DNA of 43,240 nt from Bacteroidales bacterium (GCA_021371875.1 JAJFVH010000107.1:1-43240); one strand, 5' to 3'. Shown: positions 18,741 through 28,864, numbered from the stretch's first letter. The notes: generated by a model not told the origin, from the sequence alone. Translations and numbers: made by a program.

Positions 18741-20111
18741 TTACTTCTTAAACAACACCCTAAACGCTTCTTCCACTTTCTTCACCCGCACCAGTTCAAT
18801 ATTCAGTTTAGTCAGATTAATGCTTTTCAGATTAATATCGGGAATAATCATTTTGGTAAAGCCGAGTTTTTCGGCCTCCAGGATACGTTGTTCGATGCGG
18901 TTGATGGGGCGGATTTCACCCGAAAGTCCCACTTCACCGGCCATGCAAAGCTGTTTTTCGATAGCGATATCCACGTTCGACGAAAGAATGGCCGAGATTA
19001 CCGCCAGGTCGATAGCCGGATCGTTTACCTTTATACCGCCGGCAATATTGAGGAACACATCCTTTTGCGCGATTTTAAATCCGGCCCGTTTTTCGAGCAC
19101 GGCCAGTAACATGTTCAACCGGCGCAGGTCGAAACCTGTACTGGAACGTTGCGGAGTGCCGTAAGCCGCCGAACTTACTAATGACTGGACTTCAATCAGG
19201 AAAGGACGAATGCCCTCGATGGCCGAGGCAATGGCCACGCCGCTCAATCCTTCGTGGTTTTGCGAAAGCAGCAATTCGGATGGATTACTTACCTCGCGCA
19301 GGCCGTTTTGCTGCATTTCGAAAATGCCCAGCTCGGAAGTACTCCCGAAACGATTTTTGACCGGACGCAGGATGCGGTACATATAATGCTGGTCGCCTTC
19401 GAATTGCAGCACCGTATCCACGATATGTTCGAGCACTTTAGGACCGGCAATGCTGCCTTCCTTGTTGATATGGCCAATCAAAAGAACCGGAATGGAAGTG
19501 GTCTTACAGTATTTAAGTAACTGGGCGGCGCACTCGCGCACTTGCGACACCGAGCCGGGGGACGATTCGATGGTTTCGGTGGAAACAGTCTGAATGGAGT
19601 CGACAATCACCAGGTTGGGTTGAATGTTTTGAATATGTACAAAAATCTGTTCGAGCGAAGTCTCACTCACAATATAACAATCGGGGTTGTCGAATTTCAG
19701 TCGTTCGGCACGCAATTTCAACTGTTTCACACTTTCCTCGCCCGAGATATAAAGTGTCCGTTTGCCTTTCAGATTTAAAACGACCTGTAATACCAACGTA
19801 GATTTACCGATACCCGGTTCACCGCCTATCAACACCAACGATCCCGGAACCAATCCACCGCCCAATACGCGGTTCAGTTCGTTGGAACTGGTATCAATAC
19901 GGCTTTCTTCATCCGTTACCACATCCGAAATCAATACCGGCTTTTGTTTGATCATTTCTACGCCGGCAAAATGAATTTTTGGTGTGGTGTCTCTGCTTAC
20001 CACTTCTTCCACATAGGTGTTCCATTCGCCGCACGACGGGCATTTGCCTATCCATTTGGGCGAATCGGCGCCACAGTTTTGACAAACATAAACGGTTTTG
20101 GTTTTGGCCAT
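18741..20111 (-). CDS. radA: DNA repair protein RadA (Sms)
   Basis: RadA is a RecA-like helicase that extends branch migration during homologous recombination. From the ATG at 20111 the 456-residue protein has the N-terminal zinc finger C10-x2-C13...C24-x2-C27 (VYVCQNCGADSPKWIGKCPSC), Walker A GEPGIGKST, Walker B LVIVDSIQT, the RadA-specific KNRFG motif, and a C-terminal Lon-protease-like domain (VSSAAYGTPQRSSTGFDLRRLNMLLAVLEKR..). The open frame extends 12 codons upstream, but MAKTKTVYVCQNCG is the usual start. A TACTTTTG box lies 61 bp upstream. Confidence 0.96.
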   Translation of the reverse strand: MAKTKTVYVCQNCGADSPKWIGKCPSCGEWNTYVEEVVSRDTTPKIHFAGVEMIKQKPVLISDVVTDEESRIDTSSNELNRVLGGGLVPGSLVLIGGEPGIGKSTLVLQVVLNLKGKRTLYISGEESVKQLKLRAERLKFDNPDCYIVSETSLEQIFVHIQNIQPNLVIVDSIQTVSTETIESSPGSVSQVRECAAQLLKYCKTTSIPVLLIGHINKEGSIAGPKVLEHIVDTVLQFEGDQHYMYRILRPVKNRFGSTSELGIFEMQQNGLREVSNPSELLLSQNHEGLSGVAIASAIEGIRPFLIEVQSLVSSAAYGTPQRSSTGFDLRRLNMLLAVLEKRAGFKIAQKDVFLNIAGGIKVNDPAIDLAVISAILSSNVDIAIEKQLCMAGEVGLSGEIRPINRIEQRILEAEKLGFTKMIIPDINLKSINLTKLNIELVRVKKVEEAFRVLFKK

Positions 20112-20171
20112 AATATTGATGTATTGATGTGATGATAAAGAATGCAAAAGAATCGGGGAAATTTGACATTA

Positions 20172-20179
20172 CAAAAGTA
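20172..20179 (-). promoter_or_regulatory. -7 box TACTTTTG upstream of radA
   Basis: Minus-strand exact TAnnTTTG, 61 bp from the radA ATG; no clear -33. Confidence 0.4.
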
Positions 20180-20270
20180 TGAAAAAAATATCATTGCGGA
20201 GCAATCTGATTTAATTGATAAATTTGTTATCAACTCAATCATTATATCATCACATCAATAAATTATGACA

Positions 20271-21593
20271 CTAAATTTCTTTTTCCCGCCAGTTTCCCTT
20301 CTGTAAAAACCGGTAACCAAGCCCACCAATCAGCGTCCAGTAAACAAGTTCGGATAGCCAAACCACAGCAACCGGTTGCGGGTTTATAATGGCAGTGTAA
20401 TAAACGTATGAAATATAAAAAACCAGGGTTACCAGTTCCATGTAGAAAGCCGTTTTGGTACTTCCAGTTCCCGATACGCCGTTGATAATTACATTGGCAA
20501 CTGCAAAAAACACAACAGCTATGGACACAACGCGAATTACAGGAATAGAGGCAAGTATCAACGAATGATCGTCGGTATAAATATGGGCAAAAAGCTCAGG
20601 GAAAATAAAAGTAAAAATCAGTAGCGGAGCAACGCAAATAAGTGCTATCCGGATAATTTTATTTACAGTTTTCATTACTTCATCTTTTTGCCCGGCTCCG
20701 ATCAGGTTACTGACTAAGGTGCCGGCTGTGGTAGAAAGCGCTGACGCAGGAATCATCAGTAAAATGTACATGCTTCGACCAATATTGGTAACAGCCAATG
20801 GACGCTCGCCCATACGTTCGATGAAAATAAAGAATAAAAACCAGGTAGAGATGGAAATGAAAAACTGAAACATAATGAAAATGGAGAGATTCAGTATTTG
20901 TCCTACAGTTTTCACATCAATACGGAGCGAAGTGAACAATCCGTACTTTTTTATATCGGTATATATTAACGTATGGAAAATAAGGTAGCCCAAGCTGGCT
21001 GCTTCGGCAATAACAGAGGCTATGGCTGCACCTGCAATTCCCAGTTCGGGGAAACCCAATTTGCCGAAAATTAAAACATAATCGAGAATAATGTTCGTAA
21101 TAGCCGTGATAAAAGCCGATGTGGTGAGAATGCGTGTGTCAGTAATCCCTACATAAAAACTGCGGAAAACAACATTCAGAAAAACGAAAAAATAACCATA
21201 TATTCGCCAATCCAGATATTCCATTGTGGCCAGGTAGATATGGTTGGAGCTAACGAGCAATTTCATTAAATGGGGCATCCCAAGAATGGACGCGGTAAAC
21301 AAAAGAAGTGCGAAAAATCCATTGAAAAGCAAGCTGTTGTTGAATATAGGTCCAATCTGGGTGAAATTTTTCTCGCCGTTTCGTCGCCCGATCAGTATTT
21401 GCGCTCCCTGACTAAACCCAAATCCAATCATGTAAACAGCAAAATAAAATACTCCAGCGATGGACGAAGCGCCCAAAGCCACTTCGCTTACACGCCCCAA
21501 GAATGCGGTGTCGGTTACATTAATAACATTTTGCGCCACAAGTGTCAAAATGATAGGATACGATATTTTGAGGATATTTTTAGTAGAATTCAC
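20271..21593 (-). CDS. MATE family efflux transporter
   Basis: A cation/drug antiporter of the multidrug and toxin extrusion family with about twelve membrane helices. ILKISYPIILTLVAQNVINVTDTAFLGRV is the standard N-terminal helix, and IGFGFSQGAQILIGRRNGE and STTAGTLVSNLIGAGQKDEVMK are the two family repeats. The open frame reaches 21656, but a -7 box (TACCTTTG, 21654-21661) covers that codon, so transcription must start downstream. The GTG at 21593, directly before NSTKNILKISYP, fits the family start best; ATG 21638 is the alternative. Substrate unknown. Confidence 0.9.
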   Translation of the reverse strand: MNSTKNILKISYPIILTLVAQNVINVTDTAFLGRVSEVALGASSIAGVFYFAVYMIGFGFSQGAQILIGRRNGEKNFTQIGPIFNNSLLFNGFFALLLFTASILGMPHLMKLLVSSNHIYLATMEYLDWRIYGYFFVFLNVVFRSFYVGITDTRILTTSAFITAITNIILDYVLIFGKLGFPELGIAGAAIASVIAEAASLGYLIFHTLIYTDIKKYGLFTSLRIDVKTVGQILNLSIFIMFQFFISISTWFLFFIFIERMGERPLAVTNIGRSMYILLMIPASALSTTAGTLVSNLIGAGQKDEVMKTVNKIIRIALICVAPLLIFTFIFPELFAHIYTDDHSLILASIPVIRVVSIAVVFFAVANVIINGVSGTGSTKTAFYMELVTLVFYISYVYYTAIINPQPVAVVWLSELVYWTLIGGLGYRFLQKGNWREKEI

Positions 21594-21653
21594 CGGATAA
21601 ATGTAAAAATGTGCTAAATAATTATGAACGATAAACATTGTATAGTTGTTCTG

Positions 21654-21661
21654 CAAAGGTA
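21654..21661 (-). promoter_or_regulatory. -7 box TACCTTTG for the MATE gene
   Basis: Exact minus-strand TAnnTTTG. It overlaps the most upstream ATG of the MATE frame, so it rules out that start. Confidence 0.45.
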
Positions 21662-21729
21662 AGAAAAGAAATCAGGTTAGCTTGTTTTTAAGCAACCCCG
21701 GAGTTTTAAATTCGGGAAAAAGCCAGGCA

Positions 21730-21895
21730 ATGATTAGTCTTGCTTCCACGAATCAGAATCAACGTTTTTTTTTCGTTTTGTTTTAATCGATTTTGAACTT
21801 TTATATTTCCAAACCTGCCAGATTTTTGAAATCAGACAGGTTTAAACAGATTGCAAAACAACAATTGAGATAATCTGTTAAAGTAAAATCAGACT
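21730..21895. mobile_element. MITE-like element, diverged copy 2
   Basis: The central and right parts match the element at 9441-9611. The hairpin AAACCTGCCAGATTT..AATCAGACAGGTTT (21811-21844), the following TTTAAACAGA, then AACAACAATT and TAATCTGTTAAAGTAAAATC all align. The left end is badly decayed, so the boundary is approximate. It lies between the divergent MATE and macroglobulin genes. Confidence 0.55.
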
Positions 21896-21926
21896 TTCAA
21901 CGAATAGGAATTCCGTTTATTGGTAT

Positions 21927-21934
21927 TATATTTG
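21927..21934 (+). promoter_or_regulatory. -7 box TATATTTG for the macroglobulin-like gene
   Basis: Exact TAnnTTTG, 34 bp upstream of the ATG at 21969. Confidence 0.45.
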
Positions 21935-21968
21935 TCCAATCTAAACGAACCCCTCAAAATTCAACTTT

Positions 21969-24900
21969 ATGAAAAAGATTTTTATCATAGTTTCGTTAGC
22001 CGTTGTCGTTGTTTTCGGATTTATGCGGGCTCAAAAAGAGCATAATATTCCAATCGACAATCGATGGAAAACCGTTGAGCAACTCGCCGAGAAACAACTT
22101 CCCGAATCGGCTTTGAAAGAAGTTGATGAAATACTTGCTCAGGCACAAAAAGAAAAAAATCAGGAGCAAGTGATCAAAGCCATGATTTATAAAATGCGCT
22201 TTACTTTAGAACAAGACCCCGACAAAGCGCCCGAGCTGATTCATGAATTTGAAATATTTGCCGAGAAAAACAGCGACCCTGTTGAACAGGCCTTATTACT
22301 TTCGATGACCGCTGAATTGTATGCCCAATACTACCAAAATGACTCTTGGACAATCAATAAGCGCACCGAAGTAGTTGGTTTTATACCCGAAAATATCAAG
22401 GAATGGACGAAAAATATCTATTTCGATAAAATATCTAAATTGCTTTCAGCATCTTTAGAAAATCCCATTGTTTTACAAAAAAACACTGCGCTTAAATTTG
22501 AGGAATTAATGGAAAAGGGCGAGGACAGTCGCATCTTGCAGCCCACGTTGTTCGATTTTCTGGCTTATCGAAAGATTGATATATTGAATGAAATTACCGA
22601 AGCTACCAATTTGAAAAATCCACTTGATGCTGAAGTTTATTTTGCCAAAGCAAGTCAGTTTGTGACCTTAAAACTGGACTCGATATATGAAAAATCAGTT
22701 GAAAATCAGACATTAGAAACGTACCAGCAATTGTTTGACTTTCACTTGAAAGAAAAGGATGCAGAAGCGCTGATTTATGCCGATTTGGAACGGCTTCAAT
22801 ATCTCAAAAATAAAACGGACAATAGTGAGCTTTATCTGAAAGCGTTGAATGTGCTGGAAGAAGAGTATTTTAAAAATGAGTTGGTAATCGAAATTTTAGC
22901 CGAAAAGGCCAATTATTACCTTCAAAAAAGCAATGAATCGGATGAAAATAAACCGCTCAAAAAAACAGCTTACGATATTTGTGCGGATGGAATTATGCGT
23001 TTTCCAACATACAAACGGATTGATTTGTTGAAAAATATTCAGAATAGTATCACTCGAAAGAGTTTATATGTAAGTCATAACGAAGTGCTTAAACCGGCTT
23101 CGAATCTTGCCGTAAAAATAAATTCCGCCAATATCGCCGCTTTGCAAATCAATATCTACCACATCAATGCTACAGCGCTGGAGTATTTCACCTTCAAGCA
23201 AAACAGACAAAATAGGGATCAGATTTTCCCGAAACGTACTTTGCTTGAAACCCGGGAGCTGAAACTAAAAGCTGATCCAAATTTCGGTGAAGTGGATATA
23301 ACATTGAGCCTGAAATCGAAAGAGTATGGTATTTACGAAATCTGTGTAAATACAAAAGAAAATCCAAGTAAAGACGAAACTTCAAATACTGTTTTTGTAG
23401 TTTCCGATTTTGGTTTTATTACTCGTTCAAATATTGCTAATTTGCAAAACATGTACGTGCTCGACCGACAAACCGGCTTGCAGCAATCCAAAGTGCAGGT
23501 CTCTGTTTATGAACCAAAATGGACTGGTAATGGTTACGAGTATAAGTTGAAAAGCAAATCCATATCTGATAAAAAGGGTTTGTGTAAAATACCTTTTGAG
23601 GCGAATTACTACGAAACAAAAGTATTTTTTGAACGTGGAAAAGACAAGTATTTTTCGTCGGTATCGTATGCATATTTTTACAACAATATTCCTTCGAACA
23701 GCGATGCGCCACGGCTTAATCTTTTTACCGATCGTTCTTTGTATCGTCAGGGACAAACAGTTTACTTCAAGGGAATAGCTTATTTCGCAAATAAAAATAG
23801 AAATACTGTTGATAAATATTCTAATTATGAAGTTTCGCTTTACGATGTCAATAATCAGAAAATTACTTCAAAATCATTTAAAACCAATGAATTTGGCTCA
23901 TTTGCCGGAGAGTTCATTTTGCCCGAAGGTAGATTAAATGGCGCTTCCCGCATAGAATCCGGTAATTTTTCACAAACCATTTATGTCGAAGAATACAAAC
24001 GCCCCACTTTTGAAGTAACGATTGAAAAACCTAAAACTGAAATTCGTTTTGGTGAAAAAATCACAGTTGCGGGGAATGTAAAAGCTTATGCGGGTTATAA
24101 CATGGGCGATGCCAAAGTGAAATACCGCGTGGTTCGCCGTCCGCATCGTTATTGCTGGTGGTGGAGCGAACCCGATAAGGAAATTACAAATGGCACAACA
24201 GTTTCGGATAATGAAGGTAATTTCGAGATTTCGTTTTTGCCCGAAAAAACAAAAAATCAACCGCACTCATGGCGTGGTGATTTTTATACCTACACCATTT
24301 ACGCTGATGTTACCGACCCGAAAGGCGAAACACAACAAGGCAAAATGTCCGTTTCAGTAGGTGATAAATCGTTATTTATCATAGCTAATGTGCCTGAAAA
24401 AACAGAGAAAAATGCAGATTCAAAATTGGAAATTTATACTGAAACGCTCAATGGCGAGCAAGTTAATTCAGTGATAGATTATGAAGTGTACCGACTTGAA
24501 GAATTGTCAGATTATGTCGAAAATCAAGATGGAAAAACTGAACCAAAAATAATAGAGAAAATTGCTTCAGGTAAATTCAATACTTCAGAGAAAAGGCTGG
24601 TTTTGGATATGAAGAAATGGAAATCGGCACAATATAAATTAGTGTTGAAAACTAAAGATACGTTTGGTGTTGATGTGAAAACCGAGCAGGTTTTTGTTTT
24701 GTATGATAATGACGATAAACGTCCGCCGGTAAAATGCTACGTTTGGATGTTGACGCCTAAAACTACCTGTGCGGTGGGTCAAAAAGCTGAAATCCATTTC
24801 GGAACATCTACGAAAAACTCTGTTGTACTGTACGAAATAATGCAGGGGAACAAGGTGTTGGAAAGCAAATGGGTCAAGTTCAACGATGAGATAAAAACTT

Positions 24901-27899
24901 TTGAGATACCGTTCAAAGCTGAGTATGATGCAGGTGTTACGGCGCTGTTTACCTTTATGAAGGACGAACAATTCTTTACGCAACAGGTTCAGATTACCCG
25001 AAAAGTGGAAGAAAAGAAACTGACTCCATCACTGAGCGTTTTCCGCGATAAGTTACTGCCCGGCGAAAAAGCAGAGTGGACTGTAACCATTCCTGAAATG
25101 GAAAAAGACAAGAAAACAGCCGAATTGCTTGTAGGTATGTACGATGCTTCGTTGGATGCCATTCGCCCGCATAGCTGGAACTTTAATCCAACATACCAGG
25201 AGGGAATTTTATATTCCGTGCCTTGGTCGGCGAATAATTTCAACAAAAGTAATGGCTATGCGTATTTCGATGTTGATACAAAAGAAGTTTACAATTACCG
25301 GTTTGATCATCTTAATTGGTTTGGACTTGAATTTGGTAGAAGTCATTACGGTAATTCGATCAGGATAAGAGGTGCTAAATCAATAATAGAAAATGATGAG
25401 ATAATTGTTCTTTCTGAAAAAACAGAACGAAAGACAGATATTACAGGAGCAATCGTTGCTAACTCTGAAATAGCTCCTTCATCTGTTCCTGAAGAAATTG
25501 CATTTCAAAAAAATGAAATGGATAAGAATGAAAGACCAAAACCTATTCAGATCCGTACCAATTTCAACGAAACCGCTTTCTTCTATCCGCAGTTTAAAAC
25601 AGATGCCCAGGGCAATGTGAAATTCAGTTTTACTGCTCCCGAAAGCCTGACACGCTGGAATGTGAAAATGCTGGCACATACGCCCGATTTGTATTTCGGA
25701 CAGGCAGAAACACAAGTGATTACTCAAAAAGAACTAATGGTGCAAATGAATCTGCCACGTTTTGTGCGTCGTTCGGATCGGTTAGTATTGACAGCCAATG
25801 TGATCAATCTCACTGAAAAAGAATTGAAAGCAGATGTTACTTTTGAATTGATTGATCCTGCCACGGAAAAGGTAATTTTCACACAAACAAAAAAAGCGCT
25901 CCTCTCATTATGTAAAAGTGCTGTAAACGAGGTTTCCATCCCCTCTCCTCAAGGAGAGGGGGCAGGGGGTGAGGTGGTTTCTTTCGAATTGCCAAACTTT
26001 CCTGATTACGAGCTTCTTATTTGTAAAATCGTTGCCCGTGCCGGAGATTTCAGCGATGGAGAACAAAAATATTTGCCTGTTTTGCCTGACAAAGTTTTGG
26101 TAACCGAAAGCATGCCTCTGACTGTTCGGGGTAATCAAACCCGGACATTCAACTTTGAAAGTCTACTGAAAAACGGTTCAAGCGTTGATACTAAAAATCT
26201 GACAGTGGAATTTTCATCGAATCCGGCGTGGTATGCCGTGCAGGCGTTACCGACTTTGGCCGCACCCGAAAATGATAACGCGTTGGATTGTTTCACCGCT
26301 TATTATGCTAACTCGTTGGCTGCATTTATTGCCAATTCCAATCCAAAATTAGCTTCGACATTCGACCGTTGGAAAAAAGCGGGAGGCAGTCGCCATGCAT
26401 TATTGTCGAATCTGGAGAAAAACACGGAACTGAAAAATATGTTGCTGGAAGAAACACCCTGGGTAATGGCTGCTAAAGATGAAACCGAACAAAAAAAGCA
26501 AATTGCATTGCTGTTCGACTTGAATATGCAGAAAAATCAGGCACAACAATATTTAGATAAATTACTGAAGTTGCAAACCGCTAACGGAGGATTTTCATGG
26601 TTCGAAGGAATGCCCGAAAGCCGTTATATTACGCAGGAAATCATGCTGAATTTGTCCAGGTTAAACCGAATGACCAAATCCAATGCTTTGCCGAAAAGTT
26701 CTGTTGAAAAAGCTTTGTACTATTTGGATTTGGAAATATCGAAAGATTTTGCGGAACTGAGGAAATCCAACAAGAACTACGAAAAAGAAATGTGTATCGA
26801 CAATGTGCAACTATTTTACTTGCATGTCCGTTCGGAATATCCCGAAATTCCCGTGCATGTTTCGGCGCAGGCAGCGTTGAAATACTACACTGCACAATCG
26901 GAAAAATATTGGACAAGTTTCACGCTTTACGGCAAAGCCATGATGGCTGTGGTAGCTAACCGGAACGGTAAAATAAAAGTGGCAAACGATATACTTAAAT
27001 CGTTGAAGGAAAATGCATTGAAGACCAGCGAATTCGGCATGTATTGGGCTAAAAACTCGGCTGGTTATTTCTGGAACGAACGTCCGATAGTCGTGCAAGC
27101 TGCCATTATCGAAGCATTTGCCGAAATATTGAAAAATCCTACTGATGTTGATGAAATGAAAATCTGGTTATTAAAACAAAAGCAAACCCAACGCTGGGAT
27201 TCGCCAATCGCAACTGTAAATGCCATTTACGCGCTGCTTTTGCAGGGCAACGATTGGCTGGCTAATGAAGGCTCGGTTCAGATTAAGCTGGGTGATATGC
27301 AATTGCAACCACAAAGCACCGAAGCCGGAACCGGATATTTCAAAGAAACTATTCCGGTGGCTGATGTTCGTCCGGCAATGGGCAAAGTTACCGTTACAAA
27401 AGCGGATAAAGATATTGGCTGGGGAGCCATGTACTGGCAATATTATCAGGACTTAAATAAAGTGGAAGCGCAAAGCGAAGCAATGAAAATAATTAAAAAG
27501 CTTTTTGTTGAAAAAATAACTCCAACCGGAAAAACCATGTTGCCGATAGAACAAACCAAACTCGTAAAAGGCGACAAAGTGATTACCCGATTGGTAATCA
27601 CGACGGATAGAAATTTGGAATTCGTAGCCTTGAAAGATTTACGTGCTTCCTGCTTCGAGCCTGTAAATCAGCATTCAGGCTGTGCGTGGAAAGAGAATGT
27701 TTGTTATTATCAAACTACCAAAGACGCATCGACACAATTCTTTTTCAATTATTTACCCAAAGGGACTTATGTGTTCGAATATGAACTCTGGACGAACAAC
27801 AGTGGTGAATTTACAAGTGGAATTGCCTTTGTTCAATGCCAGTACGCACCGGAATTTGTGAGTTATACGAGTGCTGGGAAAATTTTGATAAATAATTGA
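21969..27899 (+). CDS. Very large alpha-2-macroglobulin-family protein (1976 aa), no thioester
   Basis: Begins with a signal or anchor segment (KKIFIIVSLAVVVVFGFM) and is probably periplasmic. After a ~380-residue helical N-terminal region come beta-sandwich macroglobulin domains, including the MG2-type RLNLFTDRSLYRQGQTVYFKG (about residues 580-600). The A2M-type segment FYPQFKTDAQGNVKFSFTAPESLTRWNVKM lies near residues 1200-1235, followed by a bait/complement-like region and an alpha-helical toroid (about 1420-1800; GGFSWFEGMPESRYI). The C-x-E-Q thioester of trapping bacterial macroglobulins is absent. Bacterial family members are thought to inhibit proteases or guard the envelope; pbpC, the frequent partner, is not adjacent. 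A GC-rich repeat is inserted in frame near residues 1323-1337. Confidence 0.88.
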   Translation: MKKIFIIVSLAVVVVFGFMRAQKEHNIPIDNRWKTVEQLAEKQLPESALKEVDEILAQAQKEKNQEQVIKAMIYKMRFTLEQDPDKAPELIHEFEIFAEKNSDPVEQALLLSMTAELYAQYYQNDSWTINKRTEVVGFIPENIKEWTKNIYFDKISKLLSASLENPIVLQKNTALKFEELMEKGEDSRILQPTLFDFLAYRKIDILNEITEATNLKNPLDAEVYFAKASQFVTLKLDSIYEKSVENQTLETYQQLFDFHLKEKDAEALIYADLERLQYLKNKTDNSELYLKALNVLEEEYFKNELVIEILAEKANYYLQKSNESDENKPLKKTAYDICADGIMRFPTYKRIDLLKNIQNSITRKSLYVSHNEVLKPASNLAVKINSANIAALQINIYHINATALEYFTFKQNRQNRDQIFPKRTLLETRELKLKADPNFGEVDITLSLKSKEYGIYEICVNTKENPSKDETSNTVFVVSDFGFITRSNIANLQNMYVLDRQTGLQQSKVQVSVYEPKWTGNGYEYKLKSKSISDKKGLCKIPFEANYYETKVFFERGKDKYFSSVSYAYFYNNIPSNSDAPRLNLFTDRSLYRQGQTVYFKGIAYFANKNRNTVDKYSNYEVSLYDVNNQKITSKSFKTNEFGSFAGEFILPEGRLNGASRIESGNFSQTIYVEEYKRPTFEVTIEKPKTEIRFGEKITVAGNVKAYAGYNMGDAKVKYRVVRRPHRYCWWWSEPDKEITNGTTVSDNEGNFEISFLPEKTKNQPHSWRGDFYTYTIYADVTDPKGETQQGKMSVSVGDKSLFIIANVPEKTEKNADSKLEIYTETLNGEQVNSVIDYEVYRLEELSDYVENQDGKTEPKIIEKIASGKFNTSEKRLVLDMKKWKSAQYKLVLKTKDTFGVDVKTEQVFVLYDNDDKRPPVKCYVWMLTPKTTCAVGQKAEIHFGTSTKNSVVLYEIMQGNKVLESKWVKFNDEIKTFEIPFKAEYDAGVTALFTFMKDEQFFTQQVQITRKVEEKKLTPSLSVFRDKLLPGEKAEWTVTIPEMEKDKKTAELLVGMYDASLDAIRPHSWNFNPTYQEGILYSVPWSANNFNKSNGYAYFDVDTKEVYNYRFDHLNWFGLEFGRSHYGNSIRIRGAKSIIENDEIIVLSEKTERKTDITGAIVANSEIAPSSVPEEIAFQKNEMDKNERPKPIQIRTNFNETAFFYPQFKTDAQGNVKFSFTAPESLTRWNVKMLAHTPDLYFGQAETQVITQKELMVQMNLPRFVRRSDRLVLTANVINLTEKELKADVTFELIDPATEKVIFTQTKKALLSLCKSAVNEVSIPSPQGEGAGGEVVSFELPNFPDYELLICKIVARAGDFSDGEQKYLPVLPDKVLVTESMPLTVRGNQTRTFNFESLLKNGSSVDTKNLTVEFSSNPAWYAVQALPTLAAPENDNALDCFTAYYANSLAAFIANSNPKLASTFDRWKKAGGSRHALLSNLEKNTELKNMLLEETPWVMAAKDETEQKKQIALLFDLNMQKNQAQQYLDKLLKLQTANGGFSWFEGMPESRYITQEIMLNLSRLNRMTKSNALPKSSVEKALYYLDLEISKDFAELRKSNKNYEKEMCIDNVQLFYLHVRSEYPEIPVHVSAQAALKYYTAQSEKYWTSFTLYGKAMMAVVANRNGKIKVANDILKSLKENALKTSEFGMYWAKNSAGYFWNERPIVVQAAIIEAFAEILKNPTDVDEMKIWLLKQKQTQRWDSPIATVNAIYALLLQGNDWLANEGSVQIKLGDMQLQPQSTEAGTGYFKETIPVADVRPAMGKVTVTKADKDIGWGAMYWQYYQDLNKVEAQSEAMKIIKKLFVEKITPTGKTMLPIEQTKLVKGDKVITRLVITTDRNLEFVALKDLRASCFEPVNQHSGCAWKENVCYYQTTKDASTQFFFNYLPKGTYVFEYELWTNNSGEFTSGIAFVQCQYAPEFVSYTSAGKILINN
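25938..25979. repeat. In-frame GC-rich palindromic repeat inside the macroglobulin-like gene
   Basis: CCCCTCTCC-tcaa-GGAGAGGGG followed by GCAGGGGGTGAGGTG. Translated as SPQGEGAGGEV between two predicted domains. Same repeat type as the KdsA-KdsC linker. Confidence 0.8.
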
Positions 27900-27989
27900 T
27901 GGATAAATTAATTGGTTGGCTGATTCAGATTGATTCATCGAATAGAAGTTTTATAAAAAAAATAAGGCTGCTGAATTGATATTTTGAAT

Positions 27990-27997
27990 TAACTTTG
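27990..27997 (+). promoter_or_regulatory. -7 box TAACTTTG for the TauE-like gene
   Basis: Exact TAnnTTTG, 49 bp upstream of the ATG at 28047. It overlaps a TTTGTG-T-CACAAA palindrome (27994-28006). Confidence 0.45.
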
Positions 27998-28046
27998 TGT
28001 CACAAAATCAAGACCCAATAATTTCAACGAACTAATAACTACACTA

Positions 28047-28820
28047 ATGGCAGAAATAGGATATCTAATTCTCGGCATAATAGCAGGTATTTTATCCGGC
28101 TTATTCGGTATCGGCGGTGGAATTGTTATGGTGCCTTCGCTGATCGTTATTTTCGGGATGGATATACTTGATGCCAATGCCACTTCGTTGGCTGCTATGT
28201 TGTTGCCGGTGGGTGCGTTAGGAGTTTGGGCTTATTATAAAGCCGGACTGATTAATATTAAAGATTCATTGTGGATTTCTTTGGGACTGTTTCTGGGTTC
28301 GTTTGCCGGAGGCGAGCTTGCGGTGAATATAAGCGAAAACTTATTGGCTAAGCTGTATGCTGCCATTTTGTTGTATATTGCAGTGAGTTATTTCGATATT
28401 CCACGGTATTTTAAAACGAAAAAAAAGCCAGAGCCAATTAACTGCTCAAACGTTCAGAAACCTTTCTGGGCTTATATTTTAGTAGGAATAGGAGCAGGTA
28501 TTTTTGCAGGGCTTTTTGGTAAAGGTGGCGGGATAATTATTGTTCCTCTGCTGATCGGTATTTTTCATTACGATCCGAAAGCTGCTGCTGCAACCTCTTT
28601 AGCTGCTTTGCAACTGCCGGTTGGTTTGCCGAGCGTATTGATTTATGCCCACGATGGCCATCTCAACATTTTGTATGCTGCACTGATTGCGGTTGGTATT
28701 CTTGCCGGCGCTTTTTTCGGTTCGAAACTCGGAGTGAGATTACCCTCGGCCATGTTTAAAAAAGTGTATGCAGTGTTTTTACTGGCAGTGGCGGTGTTTA
28801 TGGTTTATAAATATATTTAA
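28047..28820 (+). CDS. TauE/SafE family sulfite/organosulfur exporter-like membrane protein
   Basis: The 257-residue integral membrane protein has the duplicated structure of PF01925. GLFGIGGGIVMVPSLIVIFGM in the first half is repeated as GLFGKGGGIIIVPLLIGIF in the second, each followed by ATSLAAM/ATSLAAL. About eight membrane helices are expected. Characterised members move sulfite, sulfoacetate or related anions, but many have unknown substrates. The position about 1.7 kb before the sulfur-linked Crp/DsrE/TusA/Qmo-like cluster is suggestive, but tcdA on the other strand lies between them, so it is not part of that operon. It has its own TAACTTTG box. Confidence 0.88.
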   Translation: MAEIGYLILGIIAGILSGLFGIGGGIVMVPSLIVIFGMDILDANATSLAAMLLPVGALGVWAYYKAGLINIKDSLWISLGLFLGSFAGGELAVNISENLLAKLYAAILLYIAVSYFDIPRYFKTKKKPEPINCSNVQKPFWAYILVGIGAGIFAGLFGKGGGIIIVPLLIGIFHYDPKAAAATSLAALQLPVGLPSVLIYAHDGHLNILYAALIAVGILAGAFFGSKLGVRLPSAMFKKVYAVFLLAVAVFMVYKYI

Positions 28821-28826
28821 CTTTTC

Positions 28827-28859
28827 ATTCATTCGATGACTTAAAATCACCGGATGAGT
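28827..28859. terminator. Hairpin, copy 2 of the CATCGGATGAGT-type inverted repeat
   Basis: ATTCATTCGATGA (28827-28839) can pair with TCACCGGATGAGT (28847-28859), allowing G-U pairs, around a CTTAAAA loop. It lies exactly between the convergent TauE-like and tcdA genes, so it probably ends both transcripts. Confidence 0.55.
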
Positions 28860-28864
28860 ATAAT

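Noticed and set aside
28047-28820. TauE-like exporter as a member of the sulfur operon
   Set aside because: It has its own promoter and is separated from the operon by tcdA and the regulator on the opposite strand; only a loose functional link is possible.
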